Source: Mangrovihabitans endophyticus
GTDB lineage: Bacteria; Actinomycetota; Actinomycetes; Mycobacteriales; Micromonosporaceae
Reading direction: 5' to 3'
NCBI RefSeq assembly: GCF_014646155.1
Contig: NZ_BMMX01000003.1
Coordinates: 1-64,000 of the forward strand
DNA length: 64,000 bases
The notes under the pieces: model-generated
What the model was told of the DNA's origin: nothing
The model's database searches: none
What the model saw: the letters and a program-made list of their open reading frames with translations, nothing else
Shown here: piece after piece, positions 51,426-59,651 of the stretch
Layout of the letters: every line of letters starts with the position of its first letter
How positions within the stretch are numbered: position 1 is the stretch's first letter
Program-made: the position numbers and the translations under genes

Positions 51426-52696
51426 CCGTCGCCGACGCCGCCGAACGCGGCATCGTCCGGCGCGCGCGCTGGCGGATGGGTCTGGGCGTCGGGCTCGCCG
51501 TCGGCGCGCTGCTCGCCCTCCTCGGCGGCATCGCGTACGCCGCACTGGCGCACAGCCAGGAACGGCAGATCCACCGGGAGCTCGCCTGGGCCGCGCAGCA
51601 CGGCAGGCTGGCCGGCCCGCCCGGCTGCACGTGGATCGTGATCGTCGACGGACCGGCCGTGCGGTACGGCTTGGCGCCGCCGCCGTCCGGGTTCCCGCTG
51701 CGCCCACCGGTGGCGCGAGTGTCCGCCGGGGCGACCGGCGAGACCTCGACGGTGCGGCGCGACGGAACCGTCTACTACGTGCGTACCCAGCCGCGGGGCG
51801 ACGCGGTCGTGCAAGTGATCTTCGACGCCCGGTTCCAGATGGCCGACCGGCGGCACCTGCTGGCCGCCTTCGCGCTGGCCGCCGGCGTCGGCCTGCTGGC
51901 CGCGCTGATCACCGGGCTGATCGTGGGTGACCGGGCAGTCGCGCCGCTGGTGGAGGCGCTGGGCAAGCAGCGCCGGTTCGTCGCCGACGCGAGCCATGAG
52001 CTGCGCACCCCGATCGCCCAGTTGCACACCCGGGCGCAACTGCTCGCCCGGCGCGCCCGCGGCGACGTGTCGGAGCGGGACGGCCGGGACTTCGACCGGC
52101 TGATCGCCTCCACCCGGCGGCTCGCGGAGATCGTCGACGAGCTGCTGCTGTCGGCGCGGCTGGCCGCCGTGCCGGCCGATCACGCGGGCAGCGTGGTGGA
52201 CCTGGCCGCCCTGGCCCGGTCCGCGGTCGCCGCGGAAGCCGAACGGGCCACGTCCCGCGGCGTGTCGGTGACGCTGGTGTCCGCCGGCGAGCCGGTCGCC
52301 GTGCCGGGCATCGAGTCGGCGCTGCGCCGGGTGGTTTCCGAGCTGCTCAGCAACGCGCTCACCCACACGCCGGCCGGTGGTGGCGTCACGGTCGAGGTCG
52401 GGGTGCGCAACGCCGGCGCGGAACTCGTGGTGGCGGACACCGGCGCGGGGTTCCCTCCGTCCGATGCGGACCGCCTGTTCGATCGTTTCCACCGCGGCGC
52501 GGGCGCCGGCGAACGACGTTTCGGGCTGGGCCTGGCCCTGCTGCACGAGGTGGTCACCAGCCACCGCGGCCGGATCACCGCGGACGGGGAACCGGGCCGG
52601 GGCGCGCGGTTCACGGTGCGCCTGCCGCTGGCCGCGCCGATGACGCCCGCGTCGCCGGCGCCGCCGCAGCGGTCCCTCCGCCGGCTCGGCGTCTAG
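51422..52696 (+). CDS. Sensor histidine kinase of the OmpR-type pair
   Basis: A 424-residue kinase with two membrane helices (about 21-43 and 145-168) framing a small outside domain (about 45-140) with a cysteine and Pro-rich stretch. The HisKA phospho-acceptor is H192 (DASHELRTPIAQ); ATPase boxes are N (ELLSNALTHT), G1 (VADTGAGF), F (LFDRFHRG) and G2 (FGLGLALLHEV). A classical HAMP domain is short or absent. GTG start overlaps the response regulator stop. The signal is unknown; the pair may sense the product of the adjacent cluster or cell-envelope stress. Confidence 0.92.
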   Translation: MTVADAAERGIVRRARWRMGLGVGLAVGALLALLGGIAYAALAHSQERQIHRELAWAAQHGRLAGPPGCTWIVIVDGPAVRYGLAPPPSGFPLRPPVARVSAGATGETSTVRRDGTVYYVRTQPRGDAVVQVIFDARFQMADRRHLLAAFALAAGVGLLAALITGLIVGDRAVAPLVEALGKQRRFVADASHELRTPIAQLHTRAQLLARRARGDVSERDGRDFDRLIASTRRLAEIVDELLLSARLAAVPADHAGSVVDLAALARSAVAAEAERATSRGVSVTLVSAGEPVAVPGIESALRRVVSELLSNALTHTPAGGGVTVEVGVRNAGAELVVADTGAGFPPSDADRLFDRFHRGAGAGERRFGLGLALLHEVVTSHRGRITADGEPGRGARFTVRLPLAAPMTPASPAPPQRSLRRLGV

Positions 52697-52726
52697 CCCG
52701 TCCGGCCGCCGCGGAGCGCGGTGGGT

Positions 52727-53680
52727 TCAGCCCGTGCGGCGGGCGCGGGCGCGCCGCTTGCCCTCGTGCATCGCCTGCACCCGGGCCACCGGGATGGTGC
52801 GGCCCTCGGTCACCAGGCCGGCGTCCAGCGGTTGCGGGGCCGGCATCGCCGCCGCCCACGGATCACCGTCGCCGAGCAGGCCGGGCACGCGGGCCATGGT
52901 GAAGTCTGCAGGGCGCGCGTCGTCCAAGGCGTCCCACCCCACCGGGAAGGAGACCGGGGTGCCGGGGCGGACCCGCGGGCTGTAGGCGGCCACCACCGTC
53001 GCCCCGCCGGCCCGGGTGGCGTCCAGGAAGACCTTGCCGTGCCGATCCTCGCGGATGAACGCGGTGGTGGTCAGGTCCGGGTCGAGCCGCTCGGCGCGGG
53101 CGGCCACGGCGCGGGTCGCGGCGGCCACGTCATCCACGCCTGCCGCACCGTCCAGCGGCACGAACACGTGCACGCCCTTGGCGCCGCTGGTCTTCACCGC
53201 GCCCGCCATGCCCACGTCGGCCAGCACCTGCCGGACCAGCCGCGCGGCGGCCACCGCCAGGCCGAAGCCGCCGCCCTCGGGTGGGTCCAGATCCATGATC
53301 AGGTGAGTGGGGGAGCGCCGTCCGGCCTGCATCAGCGCGGGGTGGTACTCGACCGCACGCTGGTTGCCGAACCACAACAACGTCCGGCGGTCGTTGCACA
53401 GCCCGTACGTGACCTCGCGGTGTGAGGCCTCCGCCCACACGCGGGTGCGCGGCACCCAGGACGGGGTGTATTTCGGCAGGTTCTTCTGCATGAACTGGTC
53501 CTGGCCGCGGAGCACCCGCACCACCGACAACGGCCGGTCGGCCAGCACCGGCACCAGGCGATCGCGCACCGCCTCCAGGTAGTCGATCAGGTCGCGCTTG
53601 CTCACCCCGGAGCCCGGGAACAGCTCCTGGTCCAGGTTTGTCAGCCGCACCCCGTCGCGTTCCTCGTCCCCGGCTGCCAT
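52727..53680 (-). CDS. LigD-type polymerase/primase domain protein
   Basis: A 317-residue protein equivalent to the polymerase domain of bacterial LigD, which fills in ends during non-homologous end joining. Seen are VRLTNLDQELFPGSGVSKRD at the N-terminus, the metal-binding DLDPP, KTSGAKGVHVFVPL and VSFPVGWDAL. The ligase and 3'-phosphoesterase domains are not fused, and no Ku or ligase gene is in this window. Stand-alone polymerase proteins of this kind are common in actinobacteria. Its gene lies 4 bases after the small membrane protein gene on the same strand. Confidence 0.9.
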   Translation of the reverse strand: MAAGDEERDGVRLTNLDQELFPGSGVSKRDLIDYLEAVRDRLVPVLADRPLSVVRVLRGQDQFMQKNLPKYTPSWVPRTRVWAEASHREVTYGLCNDRRTLLWFGNQRAVEYHPALMQAGRRSPTHLIMDLDPPEGGGFGLAVAAARLVRQVLADVGMAGAVKTSGAKGVHVFVPLDGAAGVDDVAAATRAVAARAERLDPDLTTTAFIREDRHGKVFLDATRAGGATVVAAYSPRVRPGTPVSFPVGWDALDDARPADFTMARVPGLLGDGDPWAAAMPAPQPLDAGLVTEGRTIPVARVQAMHEGKRRARARRTG

Positions 53681-53684
53681 GTCG

Positions 53685-54032
53685 TCAGCCTAGGCCGAGA
53701 AACCCGACCGCGGGCAGCAGCATCGCCAGGGTGAGCACCATGTAGGTGCCGCCGAGCCACGGCCGGCCGTGCCGGGTGGCGATGATCGCGGCCAGGAAGG
53801 GCAGCAGCACCGCGACCCCGGCGGCGAGCGCGAAGGCCGCGGACCGGTCACCGAAATGATGGCCGTCGGCGACGCCGAGACCCAGCAGCAGGGACACGGA
53901 CACCAGCCACAGCAGGGTGATGGCGGCGATCCAGAGCGCTATCTCGGCGCGCCGCAATGTCTCTTGCGGGTCCGCGGTCCGGGCGAACCGCATCCGCATC
54001 GCGAAGTCGTCGCGCTTTTCCTCCCCGAGCAC
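53685..54032 (-). CDS. Small membrane protein of unknown function
   Basis: A 115-residue protein with a charged N-terminus (about 1-28) and three predicted membrane helices (IALWIAAITLLWLVSVSLLL; SAAFALAAGVAVLLPFLAAI; YMVLTLAMLLPAVGFL). I do not recognise a family. It lies 4 bases before the LigD-polymerase gene and is likely co-transcribed. The GTG start has no ribosome binding site; a TANNNT element (TAGAGT) lies 6 bases upstream, so a leaderless mRNA is possible. Confidence 0.65.
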   Translation of the reverse strand: MLGEEKRDDFAMRMRFARTADPQETLRRAEIALWIAAITLLWLVSVSLLLGLGVADGHHFGDRSAAFALAAGVAVLLPFLAAIIATRHGRPWLGGTYMVLTLAMLLPAVGFLGLG

Positions 54033-54076
54033 GACAGCACTCTATTCGGTTCGCGTGCGGTCCGCCCGTTGCGTGA

Positions 54077-54967
54077 TCAGCTCTTCACCGAACCGGCCAT
54101 CAGGCCGCCGATGAACCACCTGCCGAGCAGGATGTAGACCAGCAACGTGGGCAGCGAGGTGATCAGCGCGCCGGCCATCGACGCGGCGTAGTCCGGCGAC
54201 TGCGCGCCGGCCAGCGCGTTCAGCGCGATGGTGATCGGGCCGTTGCGGGTGTTGGACAGGAAGATCGCGAACAGATAGTCGTTCCAGGCCGAGGTGAACT
54301 GCCAGATGATGGTGACCACGAAGCCCGGGATGGAGATCGGCAGGATGATCGACCAGAAGGTGCGCAGCAGCCCGGCGCCGTCCACCCGGCCGGCCTCGAT
54401 CAGCTCCTCGGGAACCGTGGTGGCGTAGTAGTTGCGGAAGATCAGCGTGCAGATCGGGATGCCGTAGATGCAGTGCACGAAGACCAGCGTGGGGATGCCG
54501 GGCGGAATGCCGACGGTGGTCACGATCTCGCGCAGCGGGATCATCACCGCCTGGTAGGGGATGAACATTCCGAACAGGATCAGCGTGAACACCACGTCGG
54601 CACCGGGGAAGCGCCAGCGCGACAGCACGAAGCCGTTGGCCGCGCCGATCAGCGAGGAGATCAGCGCCACCGGGATGGCCAACTGGAACGTCCGCAGGAA
54701 GGCGGGCTGCAACGCGTCCCAGGCCTTGGCCCAGGAGGAGAAGGTCCATTCCTTCGGCAGGTTCCACTGGCCGGTCACACCGATTTCGGAACCGGACTTG
54801 AAGCTGGTCACGATCAGCACGTACGCGGGCATCAGCACGACCAGCAGGAAGAAGATCGCCAGGGCGTACTTGACGATCGTGCCGGCCGTGACGCTGCGGG
54901 GGCTGCGCGGCTTCTGCGGTTCCGGGGTGACCGGGGTCGGCGGCGCTTCGACGGAGGTGCTGGTCAT
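54077..54967 (-). CDS. Sugar ABC transporter permease (MalG type)
   Basis: A 296-residue permease with a Pro-rich cytoplasmic N-terminus (about 1-28) and six membrane helices. The docking loop is EELIEAGRVDGAGLLRTFWS with ILPISIPG following, the classic CUT1 EAA motif. With the MalF-type partner at 54964-55857, whose gene it overlaps by 4 bases, it forms the channel of a carbohydrate importer. No ATPase gene is in the operon; as in many actinobacteria a shared MsiK-type ATPase probably serves it. Confidence 0.93.
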   Translation of the reverse strand: MTSTSVEAPPTPVTPEPQKPRSPRSVTAGTIVKYALAIFFLLVVLMPAYVLIVTSFKSGSEIGVTGQWNLPKEWTFSSWAKAWDALQPAFLRTFQLAIPVALISSLIGAANGFVLSRWRFPGADVVFTLILFGMFIPYQAVMIPLREIVTTVGIPPGIPTLVFVHCIYGIPICTLIFRNYYATTVPEELIEAGRVDGAGLLRTFWSIILPISIPGFVVTIIWQFTSAWNDYLFAIFLSNTRNGPITIALNALAGAQSPDYAASMAGALITSLPTLLVYILLGRWFIGGLMAGSVKS

Positions 54968-55857
54968 CGGTTCTTCTCCGCCCGGTTGGTGTAGATCAGG
55001 TAGGGCACGATGACGACGGCGACGAGCAGCAACAGGATCACCGAGATCGCTGCGGCCTTGGAGTAGTCACTGGTCAGCAGCGCCTGCCAGACGTAGACGG
55101 CGGGCACCTCGGTCAGCCACTGCGCACCCGAGACGCTCATGATCAGGTCGAACATCTTCATCGACATGTGGCCGATGATGATCAGCGCGGACAGGGCCAC
55201 CGGCGTGAGCTGCGGGAAGATGACGTTGCGGTAGAGGCGGTAGGTGCTCGCGCCGTCCACCGCGGCGGCCTCACGCAGCTCCTTGGGGATGCCCCGGAAG
55301 CCGGCCAGGAACAGTGCCATCACATATCCGGAGAGCTGCCAGACCGCGGGCATCGCCATCGCGGCCATCCCCCAGTCCGCGTTCGTCCACCAGGTGTTCT
55401 GCAGGAAGTCCAGATGCAATCCGGTGAAGACGGCGTTGATGCCGCCGGCGTTGGCGTCCTTGCCGGGGTTCATCAGCCAGCGCCACACGACGCCGGAGGC
55501 GACGAACGAGACGGCCATCGGGAAGAGGTAGATGGTGCGGAAGAAGCCCTCGCCGCGGACACCACGCTCCAGGATGAACGCCCAGAGCAGGCCGAGCAGC
55601 ATGGCGCCGCCCAGGAACACCACGGTGAAGATCAGCAGGTTCTTCAGCGAGTGCGTGAACCGGCCGTTGATGTCGTTGGTGAACAGGTCGATGTAGTTCT
55701 GCAGCCCGACGAATCCCTCGGAGCCGCGGGCGGTGTGCTCATCCGAGACGGAGACCTTCATGGTCCAGGCGATCAGCCCGTACACGAAGACGGCGAGCAG
55801 AATCAGCGAGGGGGACAGCAGCAACAGGCCCGGTCCCCAGTGCCGCATGCGGCGCAT
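54964..55857 (-). CDS. Sugar ABC transporter permease (MalF type)
   Basis: A 297-residue permease with six membrane helices, starting MRRMRHWGPGLLLLSPSLIL. The CUT1 docking loop is KELREAAAVDGASTYRLYRN with VIFPQLTPVALS. ATG has AAAGGGAG upstream. It follows the binding-protein gene by 57 bases and overlaps the MalG-type gene. Confidence 0.93.
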   Translation of the reverse strand: MRRMRHWGPGLLLLSPSLILLAVFVYGLIAWTMKVSVSDEHTARGSEGFVGLQNYIDLFTNDINGRFTHSLKNLLIFTVVFLGGAMLLGLLWAFILERGVRGEGFFRTIYLFPMAVSFVASGVVWRWLMNPGKDANAGGINAVFTGLHLDFLQNTWWTNADWGMAAMAMPAVWQLSGYVMALFLAGFRGIPKELREAAAVDGASTYRLYRNVIFPQLTPVALSALIIIGHMSMKMFDLIMSVSGAQWLTEVPAVYVWQALLTSDYSKAAAISVILLLLVAVVIVPYLIYTNRAEKNR

Positions 55858-55914
55858 CGGGCTCCCTTTCCGTGACCCAGGCGGGACGGCCGGAGCCGCC
55901 CCGCCTGCGGTGCG

Positions 55915-57177
55915 TTACTTCGAGGCGAACTGCTGCGCCGCGGCCGCGAGGGCCTTCTGCAGCGCCGCGTCGTCCTGGTTGGTGCTGTACGCGCCGAGCG
56001 CCGAGTTCGCGGCACCCTGCCAGCCCTGCGAGCAGGCCGAGCCGTGGGCGCACGACGGCACCTGGGTCGCGCTCTTCCAGTCGGCCATCGCGGACTGCTG
56101 GTACTTCGGGTAGTCCGCCGGGTCGGCGTCGGTGCGCGCCGGGATCGAGCCCTTCTTGGTGTTGAACGCCTTCTGACCGTCGGCCGAGCCGACCGTCTTC
56201 AGCCAGCACTTGGTGCCGTCCGGGTTGTTGGCGCCCTTGGGCAGCACGAACGAGTCGGCCAGCCACTGGAAGGTGTCGTTGTTGCCGGGGAAGGTGAACC
56301 AGCCGTAGTCGGAGAAGCCCTTGGCGTCCAGGTCGGCGGCCTCCCAGTCACCCATGAGCTGGAAACCGGCCTTGCCGTCCATGACCATCTTCTCCGCGTC
56401 GGTCCAGTCGAGCGCGTCGCGGTCGGAGTTGGTGTAGGTGAGCAGCTTCTTGAAGTCGCCGATCGCCTTGGTGACGGTCGGGTCGTTCCAGTCGGTGCCG
56501 CCGTTCCAGAGGCCGGTGAACTTCTGCGGGCCGAGGTCGGTGATGAGCACCGACTCGAACAGCATCAACTGGGTCCAGTCCTTGCCGATGGCCAGCGGCG
56601 AGGCGATGCCCTTGGCCTTCACCTTGTCCAGCGCGGCGAAGAAGTCGTCAAGCGTCGCCGGGTCGGCGGTGACGCCCGCGTCGGCCAGGACCTTCTTGTT
56701 GGTCCACACCACGTTGGCGCGGTGGATGTTCGCCGGCACCGAGTAGATCTTGCCGTCGACCGTGAGGTTGTCGATCAGGCCCTGCGGGAACGCCTGCTTG
56801 AGGCCCCACGAGTCGTAGTCCGAGCTGATGTCCTCGACCTGTCCGGCGTCGATGTAGTCGAGCAGCTCAGCACCCGCGTGCGCCTGGAACGTGTCCGGCG
56901 GGTCACCCTGCTGCAGCCGGGAGGCGAGTACCTGCTTCGCGTTCGAGCCCGCGCCGCCGGCCACCGCGCCGTTGACGAATTCCTGCCCGGAGCAGTCGGT
57001 CTTGAACTGGTTGACCAGGCCGTCCAGGCCGGCCTTCTCACCGCCGTCCGCCCACCAGGTGAATACCTCTACCTTGGAGGATCCGGAGCCGCCGTCGTCG
57101 CTGCCGCCGCAGGCAGATGCGGTCAGCAGGGCGGCGACACCGACGACCGCTACCGCGGCCCGTCGCGTGAAGCCCAT
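55915..57177 (-). CDS. Sugar ABC transporter substrate-binding lipoprotein (family 1)
   Basis: A 420-residue lipoprotein. The signal peptide MGFTRRAAVAVVGVAALL ends in the lipobox LTASAC. The family-1 sugar-binding fold shows VEVFTWWADGGEKAGLDGLV at the start, then VPANIHRANVVWTNKKVLAD, GKAGFQLMGDWEAAD and KKGSIPARTDAD. Start 57177 is chosen for GGGGAG upstream; ATG 57189 has poor spacing. It is the first gene of the importer operon. Operator B at 57197-57210 lies just upstream, linking it to both GH92 genes, so mannose, mannobiose or small manno-oligosaccharides are likely ligands. Confidence 0.93.
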   Translation of the reverse strand: MGFTRRAAVAVVGVAALLTASACGGSDDGGSGSSKVEVFTWWADGGEKAGLDGLVNQFKTDCSGQEFVNGAVAGGAGSNAKQVLASRLQQGDPPDTFQAHAGAELLDYIDAGQVEDISSDYDSWGLKQAFPQGLIDNLTVDGKIYSVPANIHRANVVWTNKKVLADAGVTADPATLDDFFAALDKVKAKGIASPLAIGKDWTQLMLFESVLITDLGPQKFTGLWNGGTDWNDPTVTKAIGDFKKLLTYTNSDRDALDWTDAEKMVMDGKAGFQLMGDWEAADLDAKGFSDYGWFTFPGNNDTFQWLADSFVLPKGANNPDGTKCWLKTVGSADGQKAFNTKKGSIPARTDADPADYPKYQQSAMADWKSATQVPSCAHGSACSQGWQGAANSALGAYSTNQDDAALQKALAAAAQQFASK

Positions 57178-57196
57178 GGTTCTCCCCATTTCCTTT

Positions 57197-57210
57197 TGAC
57201 ATCGTTGTCA
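57197..57210. promoter_or_regulatory. LacI-type operator B upstream of the sugar ABC operon
   Basis: TGACATCGTTGTCA, a 14-base near-palindrome with one mismatched pair, 20 bases before the binding-protein start codon. A second overlapping inverted repeat, TTGTC-ACGA-GACAA (57205-57218), extends it. A repressor here would block transcription of the importer. Confidence 0.7.
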
Positions 57211-57249
57211 CGAGACAACTGGAGTACGGTGCGCTCTCGCCCGCCGATG

Positions 57250-57255
57250 TGTCAA
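57250..57255 (-). promoter_or_regulatory. Candidate -35 hexamer of the sugar ABC operon
   Basis: On the minus strand TTGACA lies 73 bases before the binding-protein start codon, upstream of operator B. A convincing -10 could not be placed at 17-18 bases. Confidence 0.3.
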
Positions 57256-57303
57256 CGTGTCGCACTTTGTTGTTTCCGTGTCGTAACGTGAGCGCCGTTT
57301 TCG

Positions 57304-58320
57304 TTATCTAGGTGGTCGCTCTCCGCTGCCCCTCGCGACGACGGACGTCGAGACGACGATGGTGCGGGCAGGCCCCCGGTGACCGGCGACCCGTTCATAT
57401 GCCAGCCGCGCGGCCTCGCGGCCCAGCGCCATCGGATCGTGCGCGACGACCGTCGTTCCGAGCACGTCGGCGAGGTCGAAGTCGTCGAAGCCTATCAACG
57501 CCGGTGGATCCGCCAACCCGCGCAGTGCCCGCAACGCGCCGGTGGTCAGACGGTTGTTCGCGGTGAACACCGCGGTGGGCGGTAACCGCAGGTCAAGCAG
57601 TTCCCGCACGGTCTGCTCGGCCCGCCGCGCGTCATGCACCTCGGTGCGCAGATAGGGCTCCCAGGCGGCATTGCCGACGGCGCGCATCGCGCTGACGAAG
57701 CCGTCGATCCGGGCCCGCTGCGGCGCCAGCCGGGACAGGTCGGCGACCACCGCGATCCGCCGGTGCCGGTGGCCGAGCAGATGCTCCCCGGCGGCCCGGC
57801 CGCCGCCGGCGTTGTCGATCAGCACGGCGTCGGCGGCCAGCCCGTCCGGCGCTCGGTCCAGGAACACGAACGGCACGCCGTGGTTGCCCTCCACGTCCAG
57901 GTGCTGGTGCTGCTCCCCGCTCGGCACCACCAGCAGCGCGCGTACCCGCCGCTCCAGGAACGCGTCCACCAGGGCCCGCTCGCGCACCGCGTCCTCGTCG
58001 TTGTTGGCGGTGACCAGTTGCAGCCCGTGCTGGCGCAGCTCACGCTCGATGCCGCTGGCCACCGCCGAGTAGAACGGATTGGCCAGATCACCGCTGATCA
58101 AGCCGACCAACGCGGAGGTGCCACCGCGGCGCAATTCGCGGGCGATGCCGTTGAGGCGGTAGCCGAGCACGTCGGCGGCCTCGCGCACTCGCCGCCCGGT
58201 TTCCGGGGCGACGTTGGGCTCGCCGTTCAGGGCCCGGGAAGCGGTCTTCAGGCTGACCCCGGCCAGGGCGGCGACCTGGGTGAGGGTCGGTCGGCGCACG
58301 GCCACCAGGTCTTCGGACAT
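57304..58320 (-). CDS. LacI-family repressor, likely regulator of alpha-mannoside genes
   Basis: A 338-residue LacI/GalR-type regulator. HTH: PTLTQVAALAGVSLKTASRA with LNGEPNVAPETGRRV, hinge YRLNGIARELRRGGTSALVG. The sugar-binding fold has LISGDLANPFYSAVASGIER, ERRVRALLVVPSGEQ, GVPFVFLDR and ALIGFDDFDLADVLGTTVVA. ATG 58320 is chosen for GGAG 5 bases upstream and because conserved sequence starts there; the frame is open further up. It precedes the sugar ABC operon by 126 bases, and operator B lies both before this gene and before that operon, so it is probably the repressor of the operator-B sites, including those of the two distant GH92 genes. Confidence 0.92.
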   Translation of the reverse strand: MSEDLVAVRRPTLTQVAALAGVSLKTASRALNGEPNVAPETGRRVREAADVLGYRLNGIARELRRGGTSALVGLISGDLANPFYSAVASGIERELRQHGLQLVTANNDEDAVRERALVDAFLERRVRALLVVPSGEQHQHLDVEGNHGVPFVFLDRAPDGLAADAVLIDNAGGGRAAGEHLLGHRHRRIAVVADLSRLAPQRARIDGFVSAMRAVGNAAWEPYLRTEVHDARRAEQTVRELLDLRLPPTAVFTANNRLTTGALRALRGLADPPALIGFDDFDLADVLGTTVVAHDPMALGREAARLAYERVAGHRGPARTIVVSTSVVARGSGERPPR

Positions 58321-58354
58321 GCCGCTCCGGTCTCCTCGCAGGTGGCAGCAAGTA

Positions 58355-58368
58355 TGACATCGATGGCA
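58355..58368. promoter_or_regulatory. LacI-type operator B at the LacI gene (autoregulatory)
   Basis: TGACATCGATGGCA, one base off the perfect palindrome at 36060-36073, 35 bases before the LacI start codon. Position suggests feedback control. Confidence 0.6.
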
Positions 58369-58501
58369 TTGCGCTTCGCCGCCGCGGCGAACCCGAATTT
58401 TCGCCCGGCCCGCATCGGGTTTTCGCCTTGACCTTGACCATGGGACAGGCCGCAGGGTCGGATGCACGGCCCGCCGACGGGCCGGGACGAGGAGTACTGG
58501 C

Positions 58502-59527
58502 GTGGATCTGCTGACCATTGGCGCGTTCGCCCGTGCGTCGCGGCTGACACCCAAGGCGTTGCGCCTGTACGGCGAGCTGGGTCTGGTGCCGCCCGCCGCG
58601 GTGGATGCCGAGACCGGTTACCGGTTCTACGCGCCGGCGCAGCTCGCGCAGGCGCGTCTGGTGGCCTGGCTGCGCCGCGTCGGCATGCCGCTGGCGGAGA
58701 TCCGCCAGGTGGTCGCGCTGCCGCCGGCGCAGGCGTCGACGGCGGTGGCCGCGTACTGGTCGCGGGTCGAAGCGGACCTGGCGACTCGCGGCGAACTTGC
58801 CGCGTTCCTCGTCGACCATCTTGCGGGAAGGGGCACCACCATGACCGACGATCTGGGTATCCGGTACGCGGCACGGTCCGACCGGGGCGCGGTGCGGGAA
58901 ACCGACGAGGACGTCGCGTACGCCGGGGACGACCTGCTGGCGGTGGCCGACGGCGTCGGCGGCGTGCCGGGCGGGGCGGAGGCCGCCGCGTCGGCGGTGG
59001 TGGCGCTGCGCGGCCTGACCGACGCCGGACTCGCCGGACTGGCCGAGGCGGTGCGCGCGGCGGACCGTGCCGTCGCGGAACTCGGCATGACCACGCTGAC
59101 CGCGCTGGTGCGATCCGGGAACCGGTTCGGGCTGGTGCACGTCGGGGACAGCCGAGCCTACCTGTTGCGCAACGGCGACCTGTTCCGGCTCACCCAGGAC
59201 CATTCGTACGTGCAGACGCTCGTCGACGCCGGGCGGGTCGGCGCCGGTGAGGCGTTGACCCACCCGGATCGGCCGAAGCTGGTGCGGGCCTTGGGCGCCG
59301 GGCCGGGACGCAACGAGCCGGACCTGTCACTGCGTGCTGCTCTGGCGGGCGACCGCTACCTGCTGTGCTCGGACGGCCTGTGGGCCGAAGTGCCGGCCGC
59401 CGAGGTGGCCTCGGCGCTGCCGGACGGAGAGCCCGACGAGGTGGTCGACCGGCTGATCGAACTGGCGTACGCGCATGGCGCGCCGGACAACGTGGCGGTC
59501 GTGGTGGCGGACGTGGTGGCCGTGTAG
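58502..59527 (+). CDS. MerR-type HTH fused to PP2C protein phosphatase
   Basis: A 341-residue fusion. Residues 1-70 are a MerR-type winged helix (LLTIGAFARASRLTPKALRL, then YGELGLVPPA), followed by a helical stretch (about 75-110) and a PP2C-family Ser/Thr phosphatase (about 118-341). Phosphatase motifs are RSDRGAVRETDED, the metal aspartate in LLAVADGVGG, VHVGDSRAYLLRNGDLFRLT, LLCSDGLW and DNVAVVVADV. So a DNA-binding regulator seems to carry its own phosphatase, either acting on a kinase partner or sensing through it. GTG start with GAGGAG about 8 bases upstream. No Ser/Thr kinase gene is nearby. Target genes unknown; the gene itself is a likely target. Confidence 0.88.
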   Translation: MDLLTIGAFARASRLTPKALRLYGELGLVPPAAVDAETGYRFYAPAQLAQARLVAWLRRVGMPLAEIRQVVALPPAQASTAVAAYWSRVEADLATRGELAAFLVDHLAGRGTTMTDDLGIRYAARSDRGAVRETDEDVAYAGDDLLAVADGVGGVPGGAEAAASAVVALRGLTDAGLAGLAEAVRAADRAVAELGMTTLTALVRSGNRFGLVHVGDSRAYLLRNGDLFRLTQDHSYVQTLVDAGRVGAGEALTHPDRPKLVRALGAGPGRNEPDLSLRAALAGDRYLLCSDGLWAEVPAAEVASALPDGEPDEVVDRLIELAYAHGAPDNVAVVVADVVAV

Positions 59528-59651
59528 CCGTGCCCCGGATGACCGATGGCGGCGGCACAGGCGGGTGACAGCCGGTGGACAGCCCACGGTGTTTCGCTGT
59601 GCGTAGTCCCCTGGAGCGGGACAAAACGGAACTCAAGAGGAGGCGATCCCC

